Shown: positions 44,773 through 52,825, counted from the first letter of the stretch. The stretch: DNA of 57,333 nucleotides from Gemmatimonadaceae bacterium (GCA_025362035.1 JANYIN010000125.1:1-57333); one strand, 5' to 3'. Made by a program: numbers and translations. Notes: generated from the letters alone by a model not told the origin.

Positions 44773-45315
44773 TCAGCCGTCGACTGACAACATCGGCGAG
44801 ATCGCGTACGCCACGAGCGCTTCGTAGGCGGCCTGCCTCGTCACCAGCCCGTGCGTGAGTATTCCCACCGCGCCGACGCCCTGCTTCACGTTCCGTTCCC
44901 CGGTCACGGCATCCATGGCGTGTCCCAGTTCCATCCCGCCGCGCACCAGGGTCGCGACGTGCGTCGGCAATTCCAACGACAGCGACCCGCCGACACCCGT
45001 TCTTCCCCCGCGTGTGACGATGGCCGCCCATGCGCACGTGCGCACCGTTCCGTCTGGCGCGGCGACGACGCCGCCCTCGATGCCGACGCCCCAGTCCGCA
45101 TCCAGTGCCTCCCGGGCCGCACGCGCCCGGGCCACGGCGCCGCGAATGGTTTCGTCGTCGCCCCATGGCTGATCGGCAACTCCGCTCGGCACCGAAATGC
45201 CCTCGATGTGCGCAGCGGTACCGAGTCGTGACATGGTCACCCGCACCGCTCCGATCTTCACCGGATTCATCGAGCCGACGGCGACGTGACGCAGAGAGGA
45301 GAGGGGGACGGACAT
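44773..45315 (-). CDS. Inosine/xanthosine triphosphatase, DUF84/YjjX family
   Basis: A 180-aa protein resembling YjjX, which hydrolyses ITP and XTP to keep deaminated purines out of nucleic acids. Seen are VAVGSMNPVKIGAVR at the start, GISVPSGVADQPWGDDETIRGA, WGVGIEGGV and LGHAMDAVTGERNVKQGVGAVGILTHGL, all typical of the family. It is convergent with sthA and divergent from the CGNR regulator. Length is normal. Confidence 0.92.
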   Translation of the reverse strand: MSVPLSSLRHVAVGSMNPVKIGAVRVTMSRLGTAAHIEGISVPSGVADQPWGDDETIRGAVARARAAREALDADWGVGIEGGVVAAPDGTVRTCAWAAIVTRGGRTGVGGSLSLELPTHVATLVRGGMELGHAMDAVTGERNVKQGVGAVGILTHGLVTRQAAYEALVAYAISPMLSVDG

Positions 45316-45414
45316 GAAGCCATGCTCCGGTGAAGGCCAGTTTCAAAGGTAGTCGTGTCGGGCGCGGGCGCGACGGCGGTTGCCGCTCCCTGGACCGCGG
45401 GATATGCTAGGCAA

Positions 45415-46062
45415 ATGTCTCCCCCGCTCGAGCTCACGTCCCTGCTTCCGTCATTCGATGAACGCGAGCGTCAGTCCTTCCCGTTCATCGCGGAACGGCT
45501 GTGGCTCGACTTCGTGAATTCCGATAACGCGCTGCGCGGCCGCGATGCGTTGTACGACTTCGAGCGGTTCGTGCACTGGCTGGAGTCCGCGCGGCTACTC
45601 GACGCCGAGCGAGGAAGCGGCATGCGACGACGGGCAAATCAACAGCCGGCCGGAGCGCTCGCGGTACTCGGCGACGCGCGTCGTGTCCGCAGCGTGTTTC
45701 GCGGGCTTGCCGAGCGCGGCGTCGCCTCGCGCGAAATCCGCGCCGAGGCGCTCTGTGAAATCAATCGCGTTCTGGGCCGCAGCGCCGGCACGAGACGCCT
45801 GGAACTTCGTGACGACGGTACGTTCGCGCGGGCGTTCGTGCCCGTGGGGGACGCGTTTGCGGGATTGCTCATCCCCGTGGTGGAGAGCGCCGCCGATGCG
45901 CTCATCCTCGGCGAGCTGCACCGCGTGCGGCGGTGCGCTGATCCCCGGTGCGGTCGCGTGTTCCTGGACGAAACGAAGAACGGACGCCGTCGGTGGTGCG
46001 ACATGGCCACGTGCGGCAACCGGGCGAAAGCGGCGCGCCACCGCGTGAAGTTGCACCGGTAG
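45415..46062 (+). CDS. CGNR zinc-finger (ABATE-domain) regulator
   Basis: A 215-aa protein with an N-terminal ABATE-like domain (FIAERLWLDFVNSDNAL) and a C-terminal CGNR treble-clef zinc finger (RRCADPRCGRVFLDETKNG then RRWCDMATCGNRAKAARHR). The four cysteines and the CGNR tetrapeptide are intact. The family is thought to bind DNA as stress-linked regulators. ATG 45415 gives a clean N-terminus; the open frame to 45355 adds a non-conserved stretch. No partner gene is obvious. Confidence 0.9.
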   Translation: MSPPLELTSLLPSFDERERQSFPFIAERLWLDFVNSDNALRGRDALYDFERFVHWLESARLLDAERGSGMRRRANQQPAGALAVLGDARRVRSVFRGLAERGVASREIRAEALCEINRVLGRSAGTRRLELRDDGTFARAFVPVGDAFAGLLIPVVESAADALILGELHRVRRCADPRCGRVFLDETKNGRRRWCDMATCGNRAKAARHRVKLHR

Positions 46063-46092
46063 CGCGGACCGTCCAGACGCTTCTGGTCGAGC

Positions 46093-46671
46093 TCAACCTG
46101 CGAGTGCGAGCGCTCCCTTCAAGTACCCCATTTCTTCGGCATACCCGCGCAGCTTGCCCTGCAGCAGGCGGCGGCCGCGAAAGAGCCGCGACTTCACCGT
46201 ACCCTCCGGTATGCCGAGCATCTGCGCGATCTCCGCGTAGCGGAAATCCTGAATGTCGCTGAGCACCACCGCCGTGCGGTAGTCGTCCGGCAGCGCATGG
46301 ATGGCTCTGATGATCTCGTCATCCAGGAATGAATCGTAGAACCGCCCTTCCGGATCCGCCTCTCCCACTTCGTCCTGCGGCGACCATCCCGACTCGCCAT
46401 CCCCTTCCGGCACTTCGCGCGCGTCGATGCGCCGCTTTCGGCTGACGAACAGGTGATAGAGAATCGTGAAGAGCCACGCACGGATGTTCGTGCCGAGCCG
46501 GTACTGATCCCACCGCTCGAACGCGCGCAGGACGGTCTCCGAAACGAGGTCCTCGGCATCGTCGCGTGCGCGAGCCAGCTTCAGCGCAAAACTGTACATC
46601 GCATCCAAGTGTACCAGTGCTTCCGCCTCGAAGCGCGCGCGCGGCGTCGCCTCGCTCATGATCGTCGTCAT
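46093..46671 (-). CDS. ECF-type RNA polymerase sigma factor
   Basis: A 192-aa sigma-70-family factor with region 2 (LVHLDAMYSFALKLARARDDAEDLVSE, then VLRAFERWDQYRLGTNIRAWL) and region 4 (IHALPDDYRTAVVLSDIQ, FRYAEIAQMLGIPEGTVKSRLFRGRR, the HTH). The acidic linker ESGWSPQDEVGEADPEG separates them. A second ATG four codons in (46659) is an equally good start. No anti-sigma gene adjoins it: the neighbours are the convergent CGNR gene and the tetR gene upstream in the same direction. Confidence 0.94.
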   Translation of the reverse strand: MTTIMSEATPRARFEAEALVHLDAMYSFALKLARARDDAEDLVSETVLRAFERWDQYRLGTNIRAWLFTILYHLFVSRKRRIDAREVPEGDGESGWSPQDEVGEADPEGRFYDSFLDDEIIRAIHALPDDYRTAVVLSDIQDFRYAEIAQMLGIPEGTVKSRLFRGRRLLQGKLRGYAEEMGYLKGALALAG

Positions 46672-46743
46672 CCACCCCTCCCCACCCGTGACTTGGAGGC
46701 CCCATGCCTCGCAATGCGCATCTCTTCTCCGTCGCCCAAGCGC

Positions 46744-47379
46744 CTACTGCGCCCCCTCCGTCTCGAACGGACCAGCGATTTGCCGCTCGGGGTGTCGATT
46801 GCGCAGATGCGTCGCAACGAACCCCTTGAGATCCTCACCGATTCCCGCCATCACCACCGCATCGCGCGTCACGCGCGTCAGCAGCATGCCTCCCTCCAGC
46901 GCCGCGACGATGAACAGCGCGAGACGCCCCGGGTGAACGCCTTCCCGAAACTGACTCACTGCCTCCTTCAACAGCGTCTCCAGTTGTCCTGCCCATTGAC
47001 GAAAGACTTCGTCGAGACGCTTGCGGAATCCCTCGTGCGAGTCGGCCAGTTCGCCCGCGAGGTTTCCGAAGGGTGATCCATTGCGCGCATCGCGTTCACG
47101 CTGCAGTGCGACAATCGTGTCGATGAAGAGCGACAACCGGTCGAGCGGCTCGATCATCGGTTCGCGCAGGATGGCCAGACCGCGGTCGGCGAAACGCGAG
47201 AACTGTCGTTCGAGGACCTCGAAGCCCAGTTCCTCCTTCGACTTGAAATAGTGGTAGAAATGACTCTTGCCGCTCAGACCGGCAGCGACGATGAGCTCGT
47301 CAACGGAGGTATGGGAGAATCCCCGCTCGTTGATCAGGCGCGCTGCGGCGTCGATGATTGCGGTTCGCCTAGGTTGCAC
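46744..47379 (-). CDS. TetR-family regulator, NemR/AcuR-like
   Basis: About 211 aa. The N-terminal HTH is RTAIIDAAARLINERGFSHT, SVDELIVAAGLSGKSHFYHYFKSKEEL. The C-terminal ligand domain has GSPFGNLAGELADSHEGFRK, the pattern of the NemR/AcuR subgroup that senses electrophiles or acrylate-like compounds. GTG 47379 is chosen: a consensus promoter ends six bases before it, so the transcript would be leaderless. An 18-bp palindrome within that promoter is the likely operator, implying autorepression and control of the divergent GNAT gene. The NemR-like conserved Cys position was not verified. Confidence 0.92.
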   Translation of the reverse strand: MQPRRTAIIDAAARLINERGFSHTSVDELIVAAGLSGKSHFYHYFKSKEELGFEVLERQFSRFADRGLAILREPMIEPLDRLSLFIDTIVALQRERDARNGSPFGNLAGELADSHEGFRKRLDEVFRQWAGQLETLLKEAVSQFREGVHPGRLALFIVAALEGGMLLTRVTRDAVVMAGIGEDLKGFVATHLRNRHPERQIAGPFETEGAQ

Positions 47380-47385
47380 ACACGC

Positions 47386-47414
47386 ATAATAGGACCGATC
47401 GGTCCTAATTTCAA
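47386..47414 (-). promoter_or_regulatory. tetR promoter
   Basis: On the minus strand TTGAAA (47414-47409), a 17-base spacer and TATTAT (47391-47386) form a near-consensus sigma-70-type promoter. The -10 box ends six bases before the GTG at 47379, so transcription should begin at or next to the start codon. Confidence 0.65.
47390..47407. promoter_or_regulatory. Perfect 18-bp palindromic TetR operator
   Basis: TAGGACCGATCGGTCCTA is a perfect 18-bp palindrome covering the spacer of the tetR promoter. From memory, the NemR box is TAGACCNNNNGGTCTA, which shares the ACC-GATC-GGT core and TAG/CTA ends with one extra G:C pair per arm. It lies between tetR and the divergent GNAT gene. Confidence 0.8.
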
Positions 47415-47455
47415 GGGCCGTCGTTTTCCTGGCCGTCCCGAGTACTTTCCACCCC

Positions 47456-47995
47456 ATGTCGCCAGCCCCGACCGGTCTCACCGAGGTCGTCCGAACCCAC
47501 CTCGAGCTGTCCACCCGAGCCGCCCTTTCGCCGGCCCGGCGGCCGGAATCACCCGTTCAGCTCGACCGCGCCCTGGGAATCACTGCCGCGGACTTTCTCC
47601 GACTGTACAGCGATGTCGGAGGCCGATTCCATTGGACCGACCGGCTCGGGTGGAGCGCGTCGGAGCTGGATGCCTATCTCGGTTCGCCGTGGGTGCAGGT
47701 CTGGGTGCTCCGAGCGGGCGCCGAGACGGCCGGTTTCTTCGAGCTGCGGCAGCATGCGGAGGAGCACGTCGAGATCATGTATTTCGGCCTCGTGCCGGCC
47801 TTCGTGGGCCGGGGGCTGGGCGGCTGGCTACTGACGCGCGCGGTGGAGGAGGCGTTCGCGCTCGGCGCCGCGCGCGTGATTCTCGACACGTGCACATTGG
47901 ACGCGCCGCAGGCTCTCCCGAACTACATCGCGCGCGGCTTCAGGATCGTTCGGGAAGAGCGGTACACGGTCGAGCTTCCGGCCGTTAACGACTAG
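47456..47995 (+). CDS. GNAT-family N-acetyltransferase
   Basis: A 179-aa GNAT enzyme. It has an N-terminal extension (ATG to about residue 45), then FHWTDRLGWSASELDAYLG, the core strand IMYFGLVPAFVGRGLGGWLL with the acetyl-CoA loop (GRGLGG), and VILDTCTLDAPQALPNYIARGF. The pattern is close to small uncharacterised acetyltransferases acting on amines or drugs. It diverges from tetR with 76 bp between starts and the palindromic operator between them, so it is a likely target of that regulator. Confidence 0.9.
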   Translation: MSPAPTGLTEVVRTHLELSTRAALSPARRPESPVQLDRALGITAADFLRLYSDVGGRFHWTDRLGWSASELDAYLGSPWVQVWVLRAGAETAGFFELRQHAEEHVEIMYFGLVPAFVGRGLGGWLLTRAVEEAFALGAARVILDTCTLDAPQALPNYIARGFRIVREERYTVELPAVND

Positions 47996-48044
47996 ATGCC
48001 GCGAGGCGACTCGCGTGCCGTTGGGCGCGCGACGCGATGATGGT

Positions 48045-50894
48045 TCAGCGCGCTCGCCCGCCGCTACGTCCGCCGCCGGGACGACCGCCGCCGGGACGAC
48101 CGCCGCCAGGACGACCGCCGCCAGGACGGCCGCCGTCCGGTCTGCTCCCTCCGCGCTCACCTGGACGGCTGCCCGCGCGCGGACGATCGTCACGCCCGCC
48201 GCCGGCTCCATCGCGCCGCGCATCGCGTTCACTCTTGCCGGGCCGCGACGATCTGCCGCGATCACGCAGGCCGCGCGTCGCCTGATGCATCGCCACCTCG
48301 CGTCGATTTCCGCGTGCGGCCTCGCGCTGCTCGTCGCGCTTCCGATTGAACCGCGCGATTTCGTCGTCCGTCCACGGCGCGTCCAGAAGGGTGAGCAGCT
48401 GGTCGATCGTCGCGGCGCGCACTTGACCGCGCTGGCCACGATACACCACGAACCGGACCGGACGATCGAGCACGGGCACCTCGAGTTCGGTGAGCGTCCG
48501 CGCGAGCTTTTCCGGCAACTGGAGCCTCGCCACGCCAATCGTCGCCCCATTCACTTCTTCGACGTCGTACTGGATTTCCACGTCGCGATCGCGCACGCCC
48601 ACGTGTGACGGAAGCGCGTCGTACTTCGCGCGCTCGAGCCGCGGGCTCAACGTTTCCAGATCCGACGCCAGATCGAGATCGGCCTGCTTGAACTGCATGA
48701 GCGAGTTGACAGACGCCATTTTTCGCTCGTAGAGCGCGGCCAAGTCGGTCTGTGCCAGGCGTGGCAGCTGGCCGCCGGACCGGCGCCAGGCCTCGCGCAC
48801 GGCGTCGATGCGATTGAGGTTGTTCTTCACCGCGAAGTGCCGCGCTTCGCCGCGCGCCAGCGCGTCCGCAAGCACCCTGCGCGCCTGATCCTCGCGGCCC
48901 GGCGGGAAGTCCTCGATGGGCTCGACCTCACGTTCCAGCTCGAAGCCGAAGTAATCCAGCTTTCGCTGCAGGACCAGCGGCGATTTCCTGCGCTCGCCGT
49001 CGTATACGATGGCGGCCTCACCACCCGTGGCGTAGCGCCGGAGGAGGTCCATCGGAAGCTGTGTGCCTTCGATCGAGGCGCGCGGATTTCCCGAGCGGTC
49101 GGCGAAATAGCGCAGTTCCCCCGCGATGGCTCCCCAGCTACCGCACACGCTCGTCTTGCTCACGCGCGCTTCTTCGCCCCACGCAGTCTGCTCATCGATC
49201 ACGAGGTCGAACGGCATGTATTGGCTGAGCAACTGCGCGAAGAGCCGGCGCGTGCCCTCGTGGGCCATCGGCATTTCTGCGGGCAGTGGCATGCCGAGCC
49301 CACGAAAGACGCTGGCCATGCCGAGCGCTGCATCCTCGATGGACTTCACCAGCACACCTCGACGTTCCGCCCACTCGCCGATGGCTTCTTCATGGAACAG
49401 GTGGCGCGGCAGTCCATACACCTCGCCCACGAAACCCGCCACCCGATACGCCTCGGCGTACACATTGTATGCGGTCAGGTGGTCGCTGCCCGGCAGGATC
49501 AGGCCTTCGAGATCGCGCTCCTCGCGCGTCATTCGGTGCAGGCTTTCGATGCCGGCCATGACCGCGAGAAACGGGACCGTCGCGTCGTCCGAGTTGACCA
49601 GCAGTTCCGCCCATTCGCGTTCCACCGGCATGGCTTCCACGGCGCGGCCATAGCGCGTCAACCGTCCCTTCTCGATGATGCCGCGGCCTTCCAGGAACTC
49701 CACGGCGCGCCGATAGGCAATCCGGTCCAGCGGCACGGGAAGGTCGAGCTCATCGGCCGCGACGCCGAGATCTGCACATGTGATAGCCACCCGTTCCGAA
49801 TCGCCCGCGAGCTGGAATTCGGGCGCCGTGGGCCTGAGGGACGCGAAATCGATGTCGCGGTCGCTGAGGATGAACACGCGTCCGCCGGCAACACGGCCGT
49901 GGACGCGGCCCGCCATTTGGAGAATCTCGTTTGCCCCCAGATGCAGCTTGGTGAGCACATTCTTTCCGCGCTCGACGATGGAGGTGAACCGCGTGTCATC
50001 GATGATGACGGTGTCCAGTCCGTGCACATTCAGTGCGCTCTGTCCCGCGGCGGTCATCGCGAGGAAGTACGGCTTCGACTCCTGTCCCTCCAGAAAGGGT
50101 CGCAACACGCGGATCGGCTCGCCGCCGTGGTAGTGTGCCGTGTTGATGCGCGGAGCGCGGACGCGAACGTTTTCCGCGGCCTGCTCCACACCCTTGCGCG
50201 TCGGGACGAACACGGCGACGCCGCGCTTTTCCTTGTAGACGCGTTGCAGGAACTTGTCGTCCAGAAACTCGCCGACGTCCTTGCGCAGCACCTCCACCTT
50301 TGCCGCCTTGGCCGGGTCGAATGCGTACACCTCGAGCACATCCGCGCTGGACAGATAGCGGCGGTAAAACGTTGGGTCGACGGTGGCCGAGAGCCAGATG
50401 AAGCGGCAGCCAACCCGCTTGCCGAGCGCCAGGCATAGTTCCAGCTCGGCCGATGTCTGATGGATCTCGTCAACGATGAGCGTGTCGCTCGCCAGGATAT
50501 CGCCGTCCTGAAACCAGCGTCGCGCGATGCCGGTGGTCACGATGATGACGTTCCAGCTTGGCGTGTCAGGCGTCGCTTCCCGTTCGCGGTTGATCACCCC
50601 GACGCGCAGCTCGGTGGTGCCCAGCAGTTCTTCCGCTATCGGCCGGATGGCCAGCGTCTTTCCCGAGCCAGTGCCCGCGACGATCCCGAAGCCGCGGCGA
50701 GCGCGTGCCAGCTCGCGCACGCGCGCACCGAAGTGCTGTTCGAGGTAGGTGTCGATGTGAAGCCCGACGGCGAGCTCGATGGTTTCGCAGGCGGCGCGGG
50801 TGGGCGCGATGACGATCACCCTCCCCGTGGGGGGCTCCGCCCCCACGAACGCGTCGTGGTCTGGGGGCAGGTACCGGTCTGTTACGTCGCGCAT
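48045..50894 (-). CDS. DExH-box helicase with Gly/Arg-rich C-terminal tail
   Basis: A 949-aa SF2 helicase of the HrpA/DEAH-like group. Visible motifs: Walker A G74-T-G-S-G-K-T80, motif II D142-E-I-H145, motif III S169-A-T and motif VI-like QMAGRVHGRVAGG. A long alpha-helical region with a winged-helix-like part follows, then a basic tail ending in GRPGG repeats (48064-48140 at DNA level as 15-bp repeats). The tail probably binds RNA. Family members remodel RNA in rRNA processing or mRNA decay. A close HrpA match is not certain because the N-terminus is short and the DEIH box unusual. Confidence 0.88.
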   Translation of the reverse strand: MRDVTDRYLPPDHDAFVGAEPPTGRVIVIAPTRAACETIELAVGLHIDTYLEQHFGARVRELARARRGFGIVAGTGSGKTLAIRPIAEELLGTTELRVGVINREREATPDTPSWNVIIVTTGIARRWFQDGDILASDTLIVDEIHQTSAELELCLALGKRVGCRFIWLSATVDPTFYRRYLSSADVLEVYAFDPAKAAKVEVLRKDVGEFLDDKFLQRVYKEKRGVAVFVPTRKGVEQAAENVRVRAPRINTAHYHGGEPIRVLRPFLEGQESKPYFLAMTAAGQSALNVHGLDTVIIDDTRFTSIVERGKNVLTKLHLGANEILQMAGRVHGRVAGGRVFILSDRDIDFASLRPTAPEFQLAGDSERVAITCADLGVAADELDLPVPLDRIAYRRAVEFLEGRGIIEKGRLTRYGRAVEAMPVEREWAELLVNSDDATVPFLAVMAGIESLHRMTREERDLEGLILPGSDHLTAYNVYAEAYRVAGFVGEVYGLPRHLFHEEAIGEWAERRGVLVKSIEDAALGMASVFRGLGMPLPAEMPMAHEGTRRLFAQLLSQYMPFDLVIDEQTAWGEEARVSKTSVCGSWGAIAGELRYFADRSGNPRASIEGTQLPMDLLRRYATGGEAAIVYDGERRKSPLVLQRKLDYFGFELEREVEPIEDFPPGREDQARRVLADALARGEARHFAVKNNLNRIDAVREAWRRSGGQLPRLAQTDLAALYERKMASVNSLMQFKQADLDLASDLETLSPRLERAKYDALPSHVGVRDRDVEIQYDVEEVNGATIGVARLQLPEKLARTLTELEVPVLDRPVRFVVYRGQRGQVRAATIDQLLTLLDAPWTDDEIARFNRKRDEQREAARGNRREVAMHQATRGLRDRGRSSRPGKSERDARRDGAGGGRDDRPRAGSRPGERGGSRPDGGRPGGGRPGGGRPGGGRPGGGRSGGRAR
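48064..48140. repeat. 15-bp tandem repeats encoding GRPGG
   Basis: Four to five near-identical units of CCGCCGGGACGACCG-type sequence encode the GRPGG pentapeptide repeats at the helicase C-terminus. Units differ at single bases (GGG versus AGG, CGAC versus CGGC). Such arrays change copy number by slippage. Confidence 0.8.
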
Positions 50895-50936
50895 GACGTC
50901 GCGCTGTGTGAGGGTCGAGTGCGGCCGGACCCCGCG

Positions 50937-51248
50937 CTACGGTTTTCCGGAATCGATGAACTTTTTGAAGAAAGGGAGTTCCCGCTTTGGATCCTTGTCA
51001 CCCTTCTCCTTGTAGTCGTCACCGAAAATTACCTTGGCGTTGGACGGCTTGTTGCGCACCGCCGTAGGGCAGTCGGTGGGCGCCGGCTGCTGTTTGGGGG
51101 GCACGCGGTCGAGCCAGATGCGGCACATGCCTTTGGGCGGCCTGTATTCCTTCGCCACCGTGTCGCTCGCCTGGGACTTCTGGGCTTGCGCCATGCTAGC
51201 CAGTCCGGCCGTGCATACGATGGTCATGAGTGTGGTGCGAAGCTTCAT
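50937..51248 (-). CDS. Small secreted protein with a Cys/Trp/Pro motif
   Basis: A 103-aa protein with a signal peptide (TTLMTIVCTAGLASMAQAQ). The mature part has the motif PPKGMCRIWLDRVPPKQQPAPTDC, two cysteines 18 residues apart around an RIW and QPAPTDC core. I recall the same pattern in small exported proteins of Gemmatimonadota. The C-terminus is charged (EKGDKDPKRELPFFKK). ATG 51248 gives the signal peptide; the open frame upstream is not protein-like. Function unknown. Confidence 0.75.
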   Translation of the reverse strand: MKLRTTLMTIVCTAGLASMAQAQKSQASDTVAKEYRPPKGMCRIWLDRVPPKQQPAPTDCPTAVRNKPSNAKVIFGDDYKEKGDKDPKRELPFFKKFIDSGKP

Positions 51249-51319
51249 CGTCTCGTCTCTCGAGTGACGCGCGGACATCGGGCGTGACTCATTCACAGCG
51301 CACGGTGGATACCAATCGG

Positions 51320-51356
51320 GCGGCATCAGCCAACAACTATCCAAGTTGTTTGCCGC
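51320..51356. promoter_or_regulatory. Two-part hairpin between pfkA and the small secreted gene
   Basis: The arms GCGGCA/TGCCGC and AACAACT/AGTTGTT nest with a five-base ATCCA loop and a six-base bulge on one side. It lies 123 bp downstream of pfkA and upstream of the next gene on the same strand. No T run follows on either side, so it may be a weak terminator or leader structure. Confidence 0.4.
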
Positions 51357-51478
51357 GCTGTAGTTACCGCAGCAGAGCCCGTCGCTGTCCTGGGTGGTGC
51401 CGAAACATTTGTGTCACCAGTTCGAGACATGTTACGTCTCAGGCGCGGCGACTCTGGACCGGACGTGAAGGACTACCC

Positions 51479-52558
51479 TCAGTCTCCAAAACTGATCCCC
51501 GACGCGCGCGCTGTTTGTACGAGGTCGTGCGTGATGTCCACGCGCTTGAGCTCGCGCAGGGCCTCTTCGATTGGAATGGCGACGATGTGCGGCGTCTGTA
51601 GCGCTACCATGTACCCCCATTTCTCCTCGGCCACCGCCCGTACAGCGGCCCCGCCGAACCGTGTCGCCAGCAGTCGATCGTAGCCTGTCGGCATGCCGCC
51701 GCGCTGCAAGTGGCCGAGCACGAGCGAACGCGTCTCCTTTCCCGTGAGGTCCTGGATCTCCCGGGCGATCAGTTCGGCGACGCCGCCCACGCGGCGCGCC
51801 TGTCCAGGCAGCGACTCGCCGAGTTGGTGAACCGCTCCACCGAGCGGGAACGCACCTTCAGCGACGACGACGATGGAGAAGTGTCGGCCCGCCGCGTCGC
51901 GCGCCATGATCTTGTCGCAGACCTTCCGGATATCATACGGAATTTCGGGGAGCAGGATCACGTCGGCTGTCCCGGCGACGCCCGAGTGCAACGCGATGAA
52001 GCCCGCGTCGCGGCCCATGACCTCCATCACGATCACGCGATCGTGGCTCTCGGCGGTCGTGTGAAGCTTATCGATGGCTTCGATGGCGGTATTCACGGCG
52101 GTATCGAAGCCGAACGTCGTGACCGTGCCGCTCACGTCGTTGTCGATGGTCTTGGGCACGCCGATGATGCGCATGCCTTTGTTGCAGAGTTTGAGAGCGA
52201 TTTCGAGCGACCCGTCTCCGCCGATGGAAATGAGCGCGTCGATCCCCATTTGCCGCGCGTTCTCGATCAGTTCGTCCGAGCGGTCTTCGGGCAGGAAGGT
52301 CCCGTCTGGCTGGCGACGAGGATACGAAAACGGATTGCCTCGATTGGTGGATCGCAGGATGGTTCCGCCAAGGTGCGCGATGCCGCGCACCGATTCCTTG
52401 GTCAGCGTGACAACTTCGTCCTCGCCCAACAGGCCGGAGAACCCTCGCTTGATCCCAACGACTTCCCATCCACGGTTGATGGCACTGAGCACCACGGCTC
52501 GAATGACCGCGTTGAGACCGGGGGCGTCGCCGCCGCCCGTCGAAATGGCGATGCGCAT
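51479..52558 (-). CDS. pfkA: 6-phosphofructokinase, ATP-type, group III
   Basis: A 359-aa enzyme of glycolysis that phosphorylates fructose 6-phosphate. Seen are ISTGGGDAPGLNAVIR, the nucleotide loop G113-G-D-G-S117, catalytic PKTIDND (D139) and MEVMGRDAGFIA. The Gly at position 116 (GGDGS, not GGDDS) favours ATP, while lysine in GVPKTIDND is the form found in pyrophosphate enzymes and in group III ATP enzymes such as those of Streptomyces. Donor use is therefore most likely ATP but not certain. It follows the SelW-like gene by 37 bp. Confidence 0.93.
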   Translation of the reverse strand: MRIAISTGGGDAPGLNAVIRAVVLSAINRGWEVVGIKRGFSGLLGEDEVVTLTKESVRGIAHLGGTILRSTNRGNPFSYPRRQPDGTFLPEDRSDELIENARQMGIDALISIGGDGSLEIALKLCNKGMRIIGVPKTIDNDVSGTVTTFGFDTAVNTAIEAIDKLHTTAESHDRVIVMEVMGRDAGFIALHSGVAGTADVILLPEIPYDIRKVCDKIMARDAAGRHFSIVVVAEGAFPLGGAVHQLGESLPGQARRVGGVAELIAREIQDLTGKETRSLVLGHLQRGGMPTGYDRLLATRFGGAAVRAVAEEKWGYMVALQTPHIVAIPIEEALRELKRVDITHDLVQTARASGISFGD

Positions 52559-52595
52559 CTGGTGATTTGGATCGGGAAAAATTGTGGCGGGGCCA

Positions 52596-52820
52596 TCAGG
52601 ACGAACGCAACAAGGCGACGATTTCGCCGGGCTCGGCGTGGCGCCCCACCTTCGACTTCTGAAACACGGGAACTCCGTCCTTCAACACTTCGAATCGACC
52701 GCCCGAACTCGGAACCAGCGCGATCTCCGAGTCGGGAACCTGGTCCGCGAGCTCGGCCGCCAACCTGGCGGCCCGGGGCTCGTAGTTTCAGACCGTGCAA
52801 TACTCGATAGTAATCTTCAT
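52596..52820 (-). CDS. SelW-like Rdx-family selenoprotein with in-frame UGA
   Basis: A 74-codon gene that standard callers break at a TGA. From ATG 52820 it reads MKITIEYCTV-TGA-NYEPRA..., continues open for 63 codons and stops at TGA 52598-52596. The TGA (52790-52788, codon 11) is exactly where Rdx/SelW proteins have the second residue of their N-terminal CxxC/CxxU thioredoxin motif; C8 is the first. The downstream residues fit the family (NYEPRAARLAAELA, FEVLKDGVPVFQKSKVG, GEIVALL). A bacterial SECIS-like hairpin follows the TGA. It should be a selenocysteine redox protein of the cytoplasm, encoded just ahead of pfkA. A pseudogene or sequencing error is the alternative. Confidence 0.82.
52749..52781 (-). 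promoter_or_regulatory. Predicted bacterial SECIS hairpin
   Basis: Sense-strand stem GGCCGCC-AGGUU-GGCGGCC (7 perfect pairs, loop at 52766-52762) is extended by GAGC/GCUC across a small internal loop. It begins six bases after the UGA, and the loop starts 21 bases after it. The GGU in the loop matches the loop of the E. coli fdhF SECIS (AGGUCU), which binds SelB. Confidence 0.7.
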
Positions 52821-52825
52821 GCTGT

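Noticed and set aside
45997..46030. CGNR gene as anti-sigma partner of the ECF factor
   Set aside because: The Cys-rich end is a CGNR treble clef, not a zinc anti-sigma HxxxCxxC, and the genes are convergent.
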